Source: Sphingopyxis alaskensis RB2256
Lineage (GTDB): Bacteria; Pseudomonadota; Alphaproteobacteria; Sphingomonadales; Sphingomonadaceae
Direction of reading: 5' to 3'
Length of the DNA: 64,000 bases
Assembly: GCF_000013985.1 (NCBI RefSeq)
Contig: NC_008048.1
Coordinates: 2,356,001-2,420,000, forward strand
Position 1 is the stretch's first letter, and every line of letters begins with the position of its first letter. Shown here piece by piece: positions 1 through 8,872 of this stretch. The position numbers and the translations under genes are program-made. Under the pieces are notes generated by a model. That model searched no databases and was not told the origin of the DNA. It saw only the letters and a program-made list of their open reading frames with translations.

Positions 1-2
1 TG

Positions 3-461
3 CCGATGCTCCGTTCAAAAGACGGCGATGCCTTCATCACCATCGTCGCCGGCCCCGCGACGCGCTGGGCCGAAGTGCGCGAAACGATGCGGCAGGACGG
101 GCTGATCGAGGCGAGCCGCGCGGCGCCCGAGGCGCTCGACGCGATGATGAACGCGCCCGGCGTGCGCGTCGCGGGTCAGGACCGCGACTGGCCCGCGATC
201 ATCCTGACCCCCACCCCGCACGGCATCCGCGCCGACGGCATCGTCGCCGAAGGCTCCGCCGATGTGCTCCGCCACGGCCTCGCCTGGCTCGGCGGCGATT
301 TTCGCGACGGGCCGAGCGAGCACGTCGCGACCGGCGACACGATCATCCTCGAAAGCGACGCGCCGATCAGCCTCGAATATGACGGCGAACTCAAGGAAAC
401 GGAATCGCCCGCGCGCTTCGCGCTCGGCACGAGCACGGTCGATTTCATCGCGACGGCATGA
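3..461 (+). CDS. C-terminal part of a lipid-kinase-like protein (cut by window start)
   Basis: The reading frame is already open at the left edge, so only the last ~152 residues are visible; the in-frame ATG at 6 is probably internal. The tail resembles the C-terminal beta-sandwich of the DAGK/YegS lipid kinase family: a hydrophobic strand (AIILTP), then a segment ending in EYDGEL with a proline shortly after, the usual 'DGE...P' signature. If correct, the protein phosphorylates a lipid such as diacylglycerol at the inner membrane; the catalytic GGDGT loop would lie outside the window and cannot be checked. Its stop overlaps the next start by 4 bases (ATGA), implying translational coupling with the phosphoesterase. 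The family call rests on the tail only. Confidence 0.6.
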   Translation, partial: PMLRSKDGDAFITIVAGPATRWAEVRETMRQDGLIEASRAAPEALDAMMNAPGVRVAGQDRDWPAIILTPTPHGIRADGIVAEGSADVLRHGLAWLGGDFRDGPSEHVATGDTIILESDAPISLEYDGELKETESPARFALGTSTVDFIATA

Positions 462-1306
462 CACGGCTCTTTCATATCAGCGACCTGCATTTCGGGCTCG
501 AAGACCCGGCGGCGCTCGACTGGTTTACCGACTGCGTCCGCGCCGAGCGCCCCGACGCGGTCCTCATCACCGGCGACCTCACGATGCGCGCGCGCGCGCA
601 TGAGTTTGCCGCAGCGTGCGACTGGATCGAAACGCTCGACGTGCCCGTGACGGTCGAGGTCGGCAACCACGACCTGCCCTATTTCAATCCGGTCGCGCGC
701 TTCTTTCATCCCTATCGCCGTATCCGCCGCATCGAACGGCTCGTCGAGCGCGAAATCGACCTGCCCGGCCTGGCGATCGTGTCGCTCAAGACCACCGCGC
801 GCGCGCAGTGGCGGCTCGACTGGTCGAAAGGATGGGTGACCGACAAGGCGCTCGCCCGCACGCTCGCCGCGATCGACGCGCTGCCCCCCGGCGCCATGCC
901 ACTCGTCACCGCGCATCATCCGCTGGTCGAGGCGGGCACGAAAGGCCGCGCGCTGACCCGCGGCGGCGAGCGCGCGCTGGCGGCCTTGGCAAAGCGCGGC
1001 GTCGCGGCGGTGCTGACCGGCCACGTCCATGATGCTTTCGACCTGGTGAAACAGACCGCGGGCGGGCCGATCCGCATGATCGGCGCCGGGACGCTGTCGC
1101 AGCGCATCCGTTCGACCCCGCCCAGCTTCAACGACCTGCTGGTCAGGGGCCGCGCGCTGTCGGTGCGCGTGCGCAATCTGGCCGACGTGCCGACCCCCGA
1201 CATGCAGATTACCGACATCCCGGCCGACGCGCTGCCGCCGCGCGATCCCGGCGAACCCGTCGCGCCCGTCCACGCCGTCCCGCCCGTCGATCCGCCGGTG
1301 CATTGA
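458..1306 (+). CDS. calcineurin-like metallophosphoesterase
   Basis: A 282-residue cytoplasmic protein with the ordered metal-binding motifs of the calcineurin-like superfamily: SDLHFG near residue 8 (D and H ligands), GDLT near 40, GNHDL near 68, a lone HH near 150 and GHVH near 190. These bind a dinuclear metal centre that hydrolyses phosphoester bonds; the closest recognisable subgroup is the Icc/CpdA type acting on cyclic nucleotides or other phosphodiesters, but the substrate cannot be read from sequence. The C-terminal ~30 residues are Pro-rich and probably disordered. It overlaps the lipid-kinase-like gene by 4 bases, so the pair may handle phosphorylated metabolites together. Confidence 0.85.
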   Translation: MTRLFHISDLHFGLEDPAALDWFTDCVRAERPDAVLITGDLTMRARAHEFAAACDWIETLDVPVTVEVGNHDLPYFNPVARFFHPYRRIRRIERLVEREIDLPGLAIVSLKTTARAQWRLDWSKGWVTDKALARTLAAIDALPPGAMPLVTAHHPLVEAGTKGRALTRGGERALAALAKRGVAAVLTGHVHDAFDLVKQTAGGPIRMIGAGTLSQRIRSTPPSFNDLLVRGRALSVRVRNLADVPTPDMQITDIPADALPPRDPGEPVAPVHAVPPVDPPVH

Positions 1307-1355
1307 CGCGCGCGTCCATCCCGTTAGGTTGCAACAAAAAACGGGATGAGGGACG

Positions 1356-2447
1356 ATGCTGACCAAGGGCGACGATTACCCGCTGCACCAGCGCGCCGAG
1401 CCGATCGCGTTCGCGGGCGCCGACCGCAATTTTTACGACCGCTATTTCTTCAACGGCTATGCGCCCGACGGGTCGGTCTTTTTCGCCGCGGCGATGGGCT
1501 TTTATCCGCAGCTCGGCATTGTCGACGCCAGCTTTTCGGTCATCGTCGATGATGTCCAGCATATCCTGCACGCCAGCCGCCGGTCGGACGGCGAACGGCT
1601 CGACCTGTCGGTCGGGCCGGTCGCAATTACAATCGACGCGCCGCTTGAAACGGTGACGCTGCGCATCGCGCCGAACGACGGGCTGCTCGCAGGCGAGCTG
1701 CGCTTCGCCGGGCGCCATTTCCCGATCGAGGAACCGCGCTTCACGCGCCGCAACGGCACGCGGCTGTTCATGGACTATACGCGCATGACGCAGAACGGCC
1801 GCTGGTCGGGCTGGTTGTCGGTCGGCGGCCAGCGCGTCGATGTCGCCGATGGCTGGACGGGCACACGCGACCGCAGCTGGGGCATCCGCCCGGTCGGCGC
1901 AAGCGAGCCGCAGCCACCACCGGGGGGCAATTTCGCGCAATTCTTCTGGCTGTGGACGCCGTGCAATTTCGCCGACCGCTCGCTCTTCTTTCACAGCAAC
2001 GACGATGCCGCTGGCGCGCCGTGGAACCGCCGCGCCGTCATCGTGACCGACAAGGGGACCGAGACGCATTTCGACGCCGCGCGCTTTGCAATCAGCTGGC
2101 AGCCCGGAACGCGGCGCATCGCCGACCTGTCCGCCGACCTCGGCAGCGACCGGCGGCTGACCTTGACCCCGACCGGCCCCGTCGTTGCGATGAGCGGGCT
2201 CGGCTATACCCACCCCGTCTGGGGGCACGGGCTCGACCATGGGCCGGACCTGGCGGTGGCGCACGACGCGCTCACTGCCGAGGAGCGCCGCTGGGCCAAT
2301 CCGCTCGCGATGCACATCCAGGCGCTCGTCACCGCCGACCTTTCCGATGGCGGCACGCTCCACCGCGGCGTCGGCGTGCTCGAACAATTGTTCGTCGGGC
2401 CGCACGCGCCGACCGGCCTGTCGGGGCTGATGGACCCCGCGCCTTGA
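1356..2447 (+). CDS. AttH/CrtC-like two-domain lipocalin-fold protein, function unknown
   Basis: A 363-residue protein without signal peptide or membrane segment. It resembles the conserved proteobacterial family related to AttH and carotenoid 1,2-hydratase: two beta-rich halves, with a central DRSWGIRP motif (near residue 178) and aromatic-rich strands such as FAQFFWLW. These proteins are thought to bind hydrophobic ligands; the reaction, if any, is not known here. The start is supported by a purine-rich ribosome site (GGGATGAGGGA) just upstream. The following phosphotransferase gene starts at or just after this stop, and the two are probably co-transcribed, suggesting a small-molecule (lipid, steroid or xenobiotic) pathway, which is inference. 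Confidence 0.6.
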   Translation: MLTKGDDYPLHQRAEPIAFAGADRNFYDRYFFNGYAPDGSVFFAAAMGFYPQLGIVDASFSVIVDDVQHILHASRRSDGERLDLSVGPVAITIDAPLETVTLRIAPNDGLLAGELRFAGRHFPIEEPRFTRRNGTRLFMDYTRMTQNGRWSGWLSVGGQRVDVADGWTGTRDRSWGIRPVGASEPQPPPGGNFAQFFWLWTPCNFADRSLFFHSNDDAAGAPWNRRAVIVTDKGTETHFDAARFAISWQPGTRRIADLSADLGSDRRLTLTPTGPVVAMSGLGYTHPVWGHGLDHGPDLAVAHDALTAEERRWANPLAMHIQALVTADLSDGGTLHRGVGVLEQLFVGPHAPTGLSGLMDPAP

Positions 2448-2470
2448 GTTTTCCGACCGCGCCCGGCGCG

Positions 2471-3484
2471 ATGACGCCCGACTGGCTCGGCGCGGTGCTG
2501 GGGCATCCCGGCCAGCTCCGGGGCTTTACCGCGGCCAAGGTCGGCACGGGGCAGATGTGCGACAGCTTCCGCCTGACGCTCGACTGGGCGGACGATGTGC
2601 GCGGCCCGACGAGCGTAATCGCCAAATGTCCGAGCCACGACGAAGCGAGCCGCCATATCGCGCGGCTGACCGGCACCTATGTCAAGGAAGTCAGCTGGTA
2701 TCGCGAACTCGCGGCGGACAGCGGTGTCGCGGCGCCGCAGTGCCATCATGCCGAAATTGCGGGCGATGGTGTCGATTTCATCCTCATCCTCGCCGATCTC
2801 GCGCCCGCCCGGCAGGGCGATCAGCTCGCGGGTATCGACGCCGCCTGGCTCGTCCCCTGCATCGACGCGGCGGCGGCGCTGCACGCCCTGCTCTGGAACG
2901 ACCCGCGGCTGGGCACGCTGCCCTGGCTCGCGCGCGACAATGGCGATGTGGTGCGCGCGCTGTTCCCGCAGCTCTATGCCGGGTTTCGCGAACGCTATGC
3001 GGCGCGGCTCGCGTCCGAGGTGCTGGACCTCGGCGCCGGAATCGTCCAGCGGCTCGACTGCTATCTCGCGCGCGAACCCGCCGCGCGCACGATCGTCCAC
3101 GGCGACCTGCGCATCGACAATATCCTGTTCGCGCCGGACGGCCAGGCCTGCTGGCTCGTCGACTGGCAGACGCTGGGGCGCGGCAGCGGCGCCGCCGACC
3201 TGGCCTATCTCGTCGGCACCAGCATCGCCGATCCGGCCGAGCGCGCCGCCGCCGACCGGCCGGCGTTCGACCAGTGGATCGCCGCGCTTCGGGCGCGCGG
3301 CATAGCGCCCGATCCTGATGCGTTATGGACCGATTATCGCGTCGGCGCGCTCAGCGGCTATTTCATGGCGGTCTTCGCCTCGATGAGCGTCGAGCGCACG
3401 CCGCGCGGCGACGAAATGTTCGCGCTGATGGCCGAACGCCCCGCGCGCCAGGCGCTCGACCTCGGCAGTCTCGACCTGCTTTAG
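2471..3484 (+). CDS. phosphotransferase family protein (APH/choline-kinase fold)
   Basis: A kinase-like protein of 337 residues from ATG 2471, or 346 if it starts at TTG 2444, which overlaps the upstream stop (TTGA) and would couple translation. It carries the Brenner motif of aminoglycoside phosphotransferase-type kinases, HGDLRIDNIL near residue 210, followed by the metal-binding DWQ about 20 residues on (LVDWQTLGRG), and an N-terminal lobe with a conserved lysine in VIAKCPS. The family transfers phosphate from ATP to a hydroxyl on a small molecule; many alphaproteobacterial members are annotated vaguely and do not confer drug resistance. Pairing with the lipocalin-like gene suggests a shared hydrophobic substrate. 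Resistance function is not supported. Confidence 0.75.
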   Translation: MTPDWLGAVLGHPGQLRGFTAAKVGTGQMCDSFRLTLDWADDVRGPTSVIAKCPSHDEASRHIARLTGTYVKEVSWYRELAADSGVAAPQCHHAEIAGDGVDFILILADLAPARQGDQLAGIDAAWLVPCIDAAAALHALLWNDPRLGTLPWLARDNGDVVRALFPQLYAGFRERYAARLASEVLDLGAGIVQRLDCYLAREPAARTIVHGDLRIDNILFAPDGQACWLVDWQTLGRGSGAADLAYLVGTSIADPAERAAADRPAFDQWIAALRARGIAPDPDALWTDYRVGALSGYFMAVFASMSVERTPRGDEMFALMAERPARQALDLGSLDLL

Positions 3485-3605
3485 AGCCGATGACCTGCTG
3501 GAGCGGCGTGCGGCCGCGAAATCTGTCGCGAACCCCGCCATCAGGCCGCGGCCGACGCTCGCCGAATCGGCGTCGAAGAGCCCGGTCAGCCCGATGCCCG
3601 CCGCA

Positions 3606-3636
3606 AGAAAAAGGGGCGCTGCAATCGCAGCGCCCC
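3606..3636 (-). terminator. Rho-independent terminator after degQ
   Basis: A perfect 10-bp stem (GGGGCGCTGC with GCAGCGCCCC at 3613-3622 and 3627-3636) with a 4-base loop. The plus strand has a run of five A immediately to its left (3608-3612), which on the minus strand reads as a U tract directly after the hairpin. It lies 29 bases past the degQ stop, so it should end the hflK-hflC-degQ transcript. Confidence 0.85.
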
Positions 3637-3664
3637 CGATCGCGTCGACCGTGTCCGTCGCCGT

Positions 3665-5158
3665 TTATTTGAGGCGGATCGCAATGAAGGCCGACGGGCC
3701 GCCGCGCCGCAGGATTTCCAGCAGCACCGCGTCGCGCCCCGCCTTTTTGGCGTCGGTGATGACCTTCGCCAGCGCCTCCGCCGAGGTGACCGGCGTGCGA
3801 TTGGCGCTCAGGATCGCGTCGCCGCGGCGCAGCCCCTTGCGGCCCGCGTCGCTGCTGCCCGCGACCGCGGCGATGACGAGCCCCTTGCTGTCGGGGTCGA
3901 TGCCGACGGCGCGCGCGATCGCCGGGGTCAACGGCTGCACCGCCATGCCCAGGCTGTTCTGGATCGTCTCGTCGGCCGCGCCCGATGGATCCTCGGGCAT
4001 CGTCTGTTCCTCTTCGGGGTCGAAATTGTCCCCGGCGAGCTGCTCTTCGGGCGGGCGCGTGCCAACGACGGCATTCAGCGTCATTGTCCGCCCGTCGCGC
4101 ACGATTTCGAGCGGGATGCGCGTGCCGGGCTTGGTGTTGGCGACGATGTAGGACAAAGTCTGCTGCGGCGTGACATCGCGGCCATTGACTTTCAGCACCA
4201 CGTCGCCGCGCTTCAGCCCGGCCTTTTCGCCCGCTTCGCCGGGTTCGACGCGCTGGACGAACTCGCCGCGGTCCTTGGGCAGGCCGAGCGCCGCCGCAAT
4301 GTCTTCGGTCACCGGAACGATGCCGATGCCCAGATAGCCGCGCTGCGGTCGCTCGCCCGCGCGCAGCGCCTCGATCACCGGGATCGCCGCTTCGGCGGGG
4401 ATCGCGAAATTGACGCCGATGTTCGCGCCGACGGGAGAGATCAGCATATTGTTGATGCCGACGACATTGCCCTGCAGGTCGAACAGCGGACCGCCCGAAT
4501 TGCCGCGGTTGATCGCGGTATCGGTCTGGATATAGCGGTCATAGGCGCCGCCCTGCCCGATGTTGCGCTGCACCGCCGAAATGATCCCCGCGGTCACTGT
4601 CGAGCCGAGCCCGAGCGGGTTGCCGATCGCGACCACCCAGTCGCCGACGCGCGCCGGGCTGCCTTGCGCGAATTTGACGAAGGGCAGGCCGGTGGCGTCG
4701 ATCTTGAGCAGCGCAAGGTCCGACGCCACATCGCGACCGACGATCTTCGCCTTATATTCGCGCTGGTTGGTCAGCGTGACAGTAACCTCGTTCACGGCTT
4801 CGCCGCGCGGTCCGCCCGAAATGACGTGGTTGTTGGTGACGATATAGCCGTCCGACGAAATGAGGAAACCCGATCCGCCGCCCTGCTGCTCCTGCGTGAT
4901 CGGCTCGCGCGTGCCGGCAAAGGGGTTGAGGCGTACGCCGAGCGTCACTTCCTGCTTGGTCGAGATATTGACGACCGCAGGCTGCAATTGTTCGACGAGG
5001 TCGGCAAAGCTGTCCGGCGCGCCCGCGCGCGGGACGACGCGTGCCATTTCGCTCTGTTCGTTCTGCGCGACCTGCGCGCCGACGGGCGACTGGGTGACCA
5101 GCGCCAGCGCGGTGCCACCCGCCAGCAAGGCCGAAGTGATGCCATATACGTAACGCAC
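3665..5158 (-). CDS. degQ: periplasmic Do-family serine endopeptidase DegP/DegQ
   Basis: A 497-residue HtrA protease/chaperone that degrades misfolded envelope proteins. An N-terminal export signal (about 1-28) is followed by the trypsin-like domain with catalytic triad His111 (TNNHVIS), Asp147 (SDLALL) and Ser221 (NRGNSGGPL), then two PDZ domains (about 270-370, beginning GYLGIGI, and 405-490). The length and two PDZ copies fit DegP/DegQ/MucD. It is downstream of hflK-hflC on the same strand with a 127-base gap that holds three GTTCA repeats, so it probably has its own inducible promoter as well as read-through. A strong terminator follows. Whether it corresponds to DegP or DegQ functionally cannot be decided. 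Confidence 0.95.
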   Translation of the reverse strand: MRYVYGITSALLAGGTALALVTQSPVGAQVAQNEQSEMARVVPRAGAPDSFADLVEQLQPAVVNISTKQEVTLGVRLNPFAGTREPITQEQQGGGSGFLISSDGYIVTNNHVISGGPRGEAVNEVTVTLTNQREYKAKIVGRDVASDLALLKIDATGLPFVKFAQGSPARVGDWVVAIGNPLGLGSTVTAGIISAVQRNIGQGGAYDRYIQTDTAINRGNSGGPLFDLQGNVVGINNMLISPVGANIGVNFAIPAEAAIPVIEALRAGERPQRGYLGIGIVPVTEDIAAALGLPKDRGEFVQRVEPGEAGEKAGLKRGDVVLKVNGRDVTPQQTLSYIVANTKPGTRIPLEIVRDGRTMTLNAVVGTRPPEEQLAGDNFDPEEEQTMPEDPSGAADETIQNSLGMAVQPLTPAIARAVGIDPDSKGLVIAAVAGSSDAGRKGLRRGDAILSANRTPVTSAEALAKVITDAKKAGRDAVLLEILRRGGPSAFIAIRLK

Positions 5159-5224
5159 GATCGGAAATCCTCTTCGTCTAGGTAAACTTCAAACCCCGGC
5201 CGCCGGTCTCTGCGGCGGGGCGGC

Positions 5225-5246
5225 TGAACGCCGATTGAACATGAAC
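5225..5246 (-). promoter_or_regulatory. three direct GTTCA repeats upstream of degQ
   Basis: On the minus strand GTTCA occurs three times (plus-strand TGAAC at 5225, 5236 and 5242). Two copies are 11 bp apart, one helical turn, which is the usual geometry for OmpR/PhoB-type response-regulator dimers. They lie about 70-90 bases before the degQ start, between it and hflC. The regulator is unknown; an envelope-stress two-component system is the natural guess. Confidence 0.4.
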
Positions 5247-5285
5247 AAGCGCGAGACGTTCCGTTCATCGGCGCGATGGGCGCGA

Positions 5286-6140
5286 CTATCCGCCGCTGAA
5301 CCGTTTCAGATATTCATTGTCAGGCGACAGGATGATCGACGTTCCGCCCTCGTTGTTCTCGCCGAGGAAGGTCTGCCGATAGCTCTGCATCGCGCGGTAG
5401 AAATCGTAAAATTCGGGATCCTTGCCAAAGCTGGCGGCATAGATGCGCGCCGCTTCGCCGTCGGCGCTGCCGCGGATGATCTGCGCTTCCTTCTGCCCTT
5501 CGGCGCGGATCGAGATCGCTTCCTGCTGCCGCGCGGTGCGCATCCGGTTGTAGGCGGCTTCCAGCGTCGCGCCTTCGGGCAGGTCGGCGCGCTTGATCCT
5601 GACGTCGATGATCGCGGCGCCATATTTCTGCGCCTCGCGGTTCAAGGCCACCTGGATATTGTCCATCACGGCGCCGCGTTCGGCCGACAGCAAGGTGGCA
5701 AAGGTCCGCTTGCCCAGTTCGTTGCGCAGCGACGAACCGAGGATCGTCGCGAGCTGCTGCTGCAAGCGCTCCTCGGTGCGGATCGCGGTATACATACGCA
5801 CCGGATTGGTGATGCGGAAGCGCGCAAAGGCGTCGACCTGCAATCGCTGCTGATCGGTCGAGAGCACCTGCTGGCGCTCCATGTTGATGCCCAGGATGCG
5901 CTTGTCGATCAGCTGCACCGAATCGGCGAAGGGCATGGTGAAGAGCAGTCCGGCGCCCGAACGGCCGAATTGTTCGCCCGGCTTATAGGCGTTTTTGGTG
6001 CCATAAACCTCACCGACGCGCAGCACGACCGCCTGCCGGTCCTCCGGCACGATCGACACCGTCATCGACAACAGCACCAGCAGGGCGACGATGCCGACCA
6101 GCAGGCGCACGGGATTGCGGAAAAGCGGCGCGAACATCAT
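5286..6140 (-). CDS. hflC: HflC, SPFH-domain regulator of FtsH protease
   Basis: A 284-residue member of the band-7/SPFH family. It has one N-terminal membrane segment (about residues 13-30, a run of V/L/I), a periplasmic SPFH domain, then a charged helical region around 165-215 (alternating Arg/Glu/Ala), typical of HflC. With HflK it forms a large cage around FtsH and modulates degradation of membrane proteins. It overlaps the end of hflK by 4 bases (ATGA), so the two subunits are made together in similar amounts. Confidence 0.95.
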   Translation of the reverse strand: MMFAPLFRNPVRLLVGIVALLVLLSMTVSIVPEDRQAVVLRVGEVYGTKNAYKPGEQFGRSGAGLLFTMPFADSVQLIDKRILGINMERQQVLSTDQQRLQVDAFARFRITNPVRMYTAIRTEERLQQQLATILGSSLRNELGKRTFATLLSAERGAVMDNIQVALNREAQKYGAAIIDVRIKRADLPEGATLEAAYNRMRTARQQEAISIRAEGQKEAQIIRGSADGEAARIYAASFGKDPEFYDFYRAMQSYRQTFLGENNEGGTSIILSPDNEYLKRFSGG

Positions 6141-7297
6141 TCGCCTCCCTTTGTCACGGCTTCGGGCGCGCGCAGTCGTCTCTGGACCTCGTTGAGCGGC
6201 AGATAGGGGGTCACCCCGCGCGCTTCGACAATCGTCTTGTCGACGTTCGACAACACGGCCTCCATCGTTTCATAATAAAGCCGCTGGCGGGTCACCTCCG
6301 GCGCCAGCCGATATTGTTCGTAAATCTGGTCGAACGCGGACGTATCGCCGCGCGCGCGTTCGAGCACCTGCTGCTGATAGGCGCGGGCCAGGTTGATCGC
6401 CGCTTCGCGTTCCTGCCGCGCTGCGGTGACTTCCTTGAACGCCTCGTCGACCTGGCTTGGCGGGTCCGCCTGACGGATCGCGATGCCCTGAATCGTCACG
6501 CCGGCGCGATATTCGTCGAGCAGCGCCTGCATCCGGCTCTGTACCTGCGCCTCGATCTCGACGCGGCCGGGGCCGATCGCCTGCACAAGGTCGAAATTGG
6601 CGACCGTCGCGCGCATCGCGCTTTCGGCGACCTCGCGGATCGTGTCCTCGGGATTGGCGATCTGGAAAAAGAACAGCTCGGGCGCGCGCACCGACCAGCG
6701 GACCTCATAGGCCAGATCGACGATGCTCTGGTCGCGCGTCAGCACGAAGTTCTCGTCGGTCGCTTTGGGCGATCCGATCGCCATCGTACGGATCGCGCGG
6801 ACGTCCTCCATGCGGATGCGCTCGATCGGCGCCGGCCAGGTCAATTTGACGCCGGGACCGACGGTGCGCGCATAGCTGCCGAGCCGGGTGACCACGCCCT
6901 CCTTTTCGGGCGGCACGATGTGGAAGGAGGAGAAGAAGAGCCAGACCGCGAGAACCGCGACGATCCCCCATTTCCATATTCGTCCCGAATCGGCGAAGTC
7001 GAACCCGCCGCCGCCCGAACCGCCGCCGCCGAAACCGCCACGTCCCTTGCGCAGCAGTTCGTCGAGCGCCGACGGGCCGCGCGGTTTTGCCCCGCGGCGC
7101 TGGTCGGCCGGGTCGGGCGTGACCCAGGGGTTGCGCGGCCCCGGCCGCTTGCCGTCGCCGCCCTTGCCGTCGTCATCCTCGCCCTTGCCCGGGCCATTGC
7201 CCCACGGGCTGTTGGCCATCTGGCTGATCGAATCGAAAAATTGCCGCAATCCCCGGAGGGTGCGGCGTCCCATGCTGCCTTCAATCTGGTCGCTCAT
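6137..7297 (-). CDS. hflK: HflK, SPFH-domain partner of HflC
   Basis: A 386-residue partner of HflC. The cytoplasmic N terminus (about 30-105) is Gly/Pro-rich with acidic and basic patches, as in other HflK proteins; one membrane segment follows (WKWGIVAVLAVWLFF, about 112-128), then the SPFH domain and the helical tail. It is the first gene of the hflK-hflC-degQ cluster. No convincing ribosome site precedes the ATG at 7297; instead a TATAAA box (plus 7303-7308) ends only 5 bases upstream, hinting at a leaderless transcript. Alternative internal starts at Met9 or Met27 would leave the conserved domain intact. Confidence 0.95.
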   Translation of the reverse strand: MSDQIEGSMGRRTLRGLRQFFDSISQMANSPWGNGPGKGEDDDGKGGDGKRPGPRNPWVTPDPADQRRGAKPRGPSALDELLRKGRGGFGGGGSGGGGFDFADSGRIWKWGIVAVLAVWLFFSSFHIVPPEKEGVVTRLGSYARTVGPGVKLTWPAPIERIRMEDVRAIRTMAIGSPKATDENFVLTRDQSIVDLAYEVRWSVRAPELFFFQIANPEDTIREVAESAMRATVANFDLVQAIGPGRVEIEAQVQSRMQALLDEYRAGVTIQGIAIRQADPPSQVDEAFKEVTAARQEREAAINLARAYQQQVLERARGDTSAFDQIYEQYRLAPEVTRQRLYYETMEAVLSNVDKTIVEARGVTPYLPLNEVQRRLRAPEAVTKGGE

Positions 7298-7389
7298 ATT
7301 GCTTTTATAGGGGCGGCGGGCGCGATTAACAGGGGGTGCGCGCGAAAATGGCTGGCAAAGCGCGTCGGCGGCCCTATTTCGGCGCAGAC

Positions 7390-8367
7390 ATGACCGACCC
7401 CGCTCCCCTCGCCAGCATCGCCGCCGACCTCAGCGGCGGTCGCACCTCGGGCCTGCGCTTCCTCGACGACCGGGGCACGCTCGCCATCGTCCTCGACGTC
7501 ACGGGACTTGCCGCCGACGACCGCAAACCGCTGGAGGACCGGCTGCGCGCCGGCCTGCTCGAACAGCCGGGCGTGCGCGAGGTGCGCGTCGCAATGACCG
7601 CCGAGAAAAAGACGATGACGATCATCGCGGTCGGCAGCGGCAAGGGCGGCGTCGGCAAATCGACGCTCGCCGCCAACCTCGCGGTCGCGCTTCGGCGGAT
7701 CGGCGTCAAGGTCGGACTCGTCGACGCCGACATCTATGGGCCGTCGCAGCCGCGCCTGATGGCCAGCGAAGACGTCAAACCCGAAGCGCGCGGCTCGAAA
7801 CTCGCGCCCGTGCCCAATGCCTATGGCGTGCCGATGCTCTCGACCGGGCAGATCGCCCAGCCGGGGCAGGCGATCGCGTGGCGTGGGCCGATGGCGGGCA
7901 AGGCGCTCGAACAGCTGGTCGATGCGAGCTGGGGCGACATCGACACGCTCGTCGTCGACCTGCCCCCCGGCACCGGCGACGTCCAGCTGACGATGATCCA
8001 GAAGCACAAGCCCGCGGGCGCGGTGATCGTCTCGACGCCGCAGGATCTGGCGCTGATGGACGCGACGCGCGCGATCAACCTGTTCCAGCAGGCCGACGTG
8101 CCGATCATCGGGCTGGTCGAAAATATGGCGGGCTATGCCTGCCCGCATTGCGGCGAGGTCAGCGACCCGTTCGGCAGCGGCGGCGCCGAGGCGGCGGCGA
8201 AGGTGATGGGGCTCGATTTCCTCGGTCGCGTGCCGCTGGCGATGGCTATCCGCCTCGCAAGCGACGGCGGCGTCCCTCCCGCGGCCGGAACCGATCCGGC
8301 GGGCGAGCCATTCCACGCAATAGCGGCGAAGGTCGCCGAATGGCTGGATGCACGAAAGGGCAAATGA
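7390..8367 (+). CDS. mrp: Mrp/NBP35-type Fe-S cluster carrier ATPase
   Basis: About 325 residues. The deviant Walker A GSGKGGVGKST (about 82-92) identifies the Mrp/ApbC branch of P-loop ATPases, and a C-terminal CPHCG motif (near 252) is the pair of cysteines that holds a bridging 4Fe-4S cluster at the dimer interface. The N-terminal ~70 residues are a shortened MIP18/DUF59-like domain. Role: holding and passing Fe-S clusters to apoproteins such as complex I. An in-frame GTG at 7336 would add 18 basic residues; ATG 7390 fits homologues better. The stop overlaps the next start (ATGA at 8364). Divergent from hflK. Confidence 0.9.
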   Translation: MTDPAPLASIAADLSGGRTSGLRFLDDRGTLAIVLDVTGLAADDRKPLEDRLRAGLLEQPGVREVRVAMTAEKKTMTIIAVGSGKGGVGKSTLAANLAVALRRIGVKVGLVDADIYGPSQPRLMASEDVKPEARGSKLAPVPNAYGVPMLSTGQIAQPGQAIAWRGPMAGKALEQLVDASWGDIDTLVVDLPPGTGDVQLTMIQKHKPAGAVIVSTPQDLALMDATRAINLFQQADVPIIGLVENMAGYACPHCGEVSDPFGSGGAEAAAKVMGLDFLGRVPLAMAIRLASDGGVPPAAGTDPAGEPFHAIAAKVAEWLDARKGK

Positions 8368-8789
8368 TGGCGATCAACGACGAGGGCGAAATCCGCGAAC
8401 TGCTTGGGGCGCCGCGCCGCATCGCGGTGGTCGGCGCCTCGCCCAACCCCGCGCGTCCCTCGAACGGCGTGCTCGCCTTCCTGATCGCGCAGGGGCACAA
8501 TGTGATCGCGGTCAACCCCGGCCACGCGGGCAAGACGATCCATGGCGCGCCCGTCGTCGCGACGCTCGCCGATGTCGAGCCGCCCGCCGAAATCGTCGAC
8601 ATCTTCCGCAACAGCGACGCCGCGGGCGCCGCGGTCGATGACGCGATCGTCCATGGCGCAAAGGCGGTGTGGATGCAGATCGGCGTCGTCAACGAGGCCG
8701 CGGCAAAGCGCGCCGACGCCGCCGGCCTCATGGTCGTGATGGACCGTTGCCCCAAGGTCGAGATTCCGCGCCTCGGCTTGTTGCGCTAA
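8364..8789 (+). CDS. CoA-binding (YccU-like) protein
   Basis: A 141-residue single-domain protein with a Rossmann nucleotide-binding fold of the CoA_binding_2 family. The glycine-rich loop RRIAVVGASPNPARPS near residue 17 and NPGHAGKTIHG near 50 match the N-terminal CoA-binding domain of succinyl-CoA ligase-like proteins; VWMQIGVVN and DRCPKVE are family-typical. The biochemical role is not established. The start at 8364 overlaps the mrp stop by 4 bases (a second in-frame ATG follows at 8367), so it is translated from the same message. Confidence 0.85.
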   Translation: MMAINDEGEIRELLGAPRRIAVVGASPNPARPSNGVLAFLIAQGHNVIAVNPGHAGKTIHGAPVVATLADVEPPAEIVDIFRNSDAAGAAVDDAIVHGAKAVWMQIGVVNEAAAKRADAAGLMVVMDRCPKVEIPRLGLLR

Positions 8790-8872
8790 CCATCCCGCTT
8801 TCCCGGAAGCGAGAGGGTTTGCATTCCGAAAGCCTTTGCTCTCGCAACTCGCCCCGCTTATCAGCGTCGGCG

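Noticed and set aside
2471..3484. Aminoglycoside resistance gene
   Set aside because: APH-fold is shared by many metabolic kinases; context does not suggest resistance.
3485..3605. Short minus-strand frame with a hydrophobic start (LFLAAGIGLTGLFD)
   Set aside because: Too short, runs into the phosphotransferase and lies beyond the degQ terminator.
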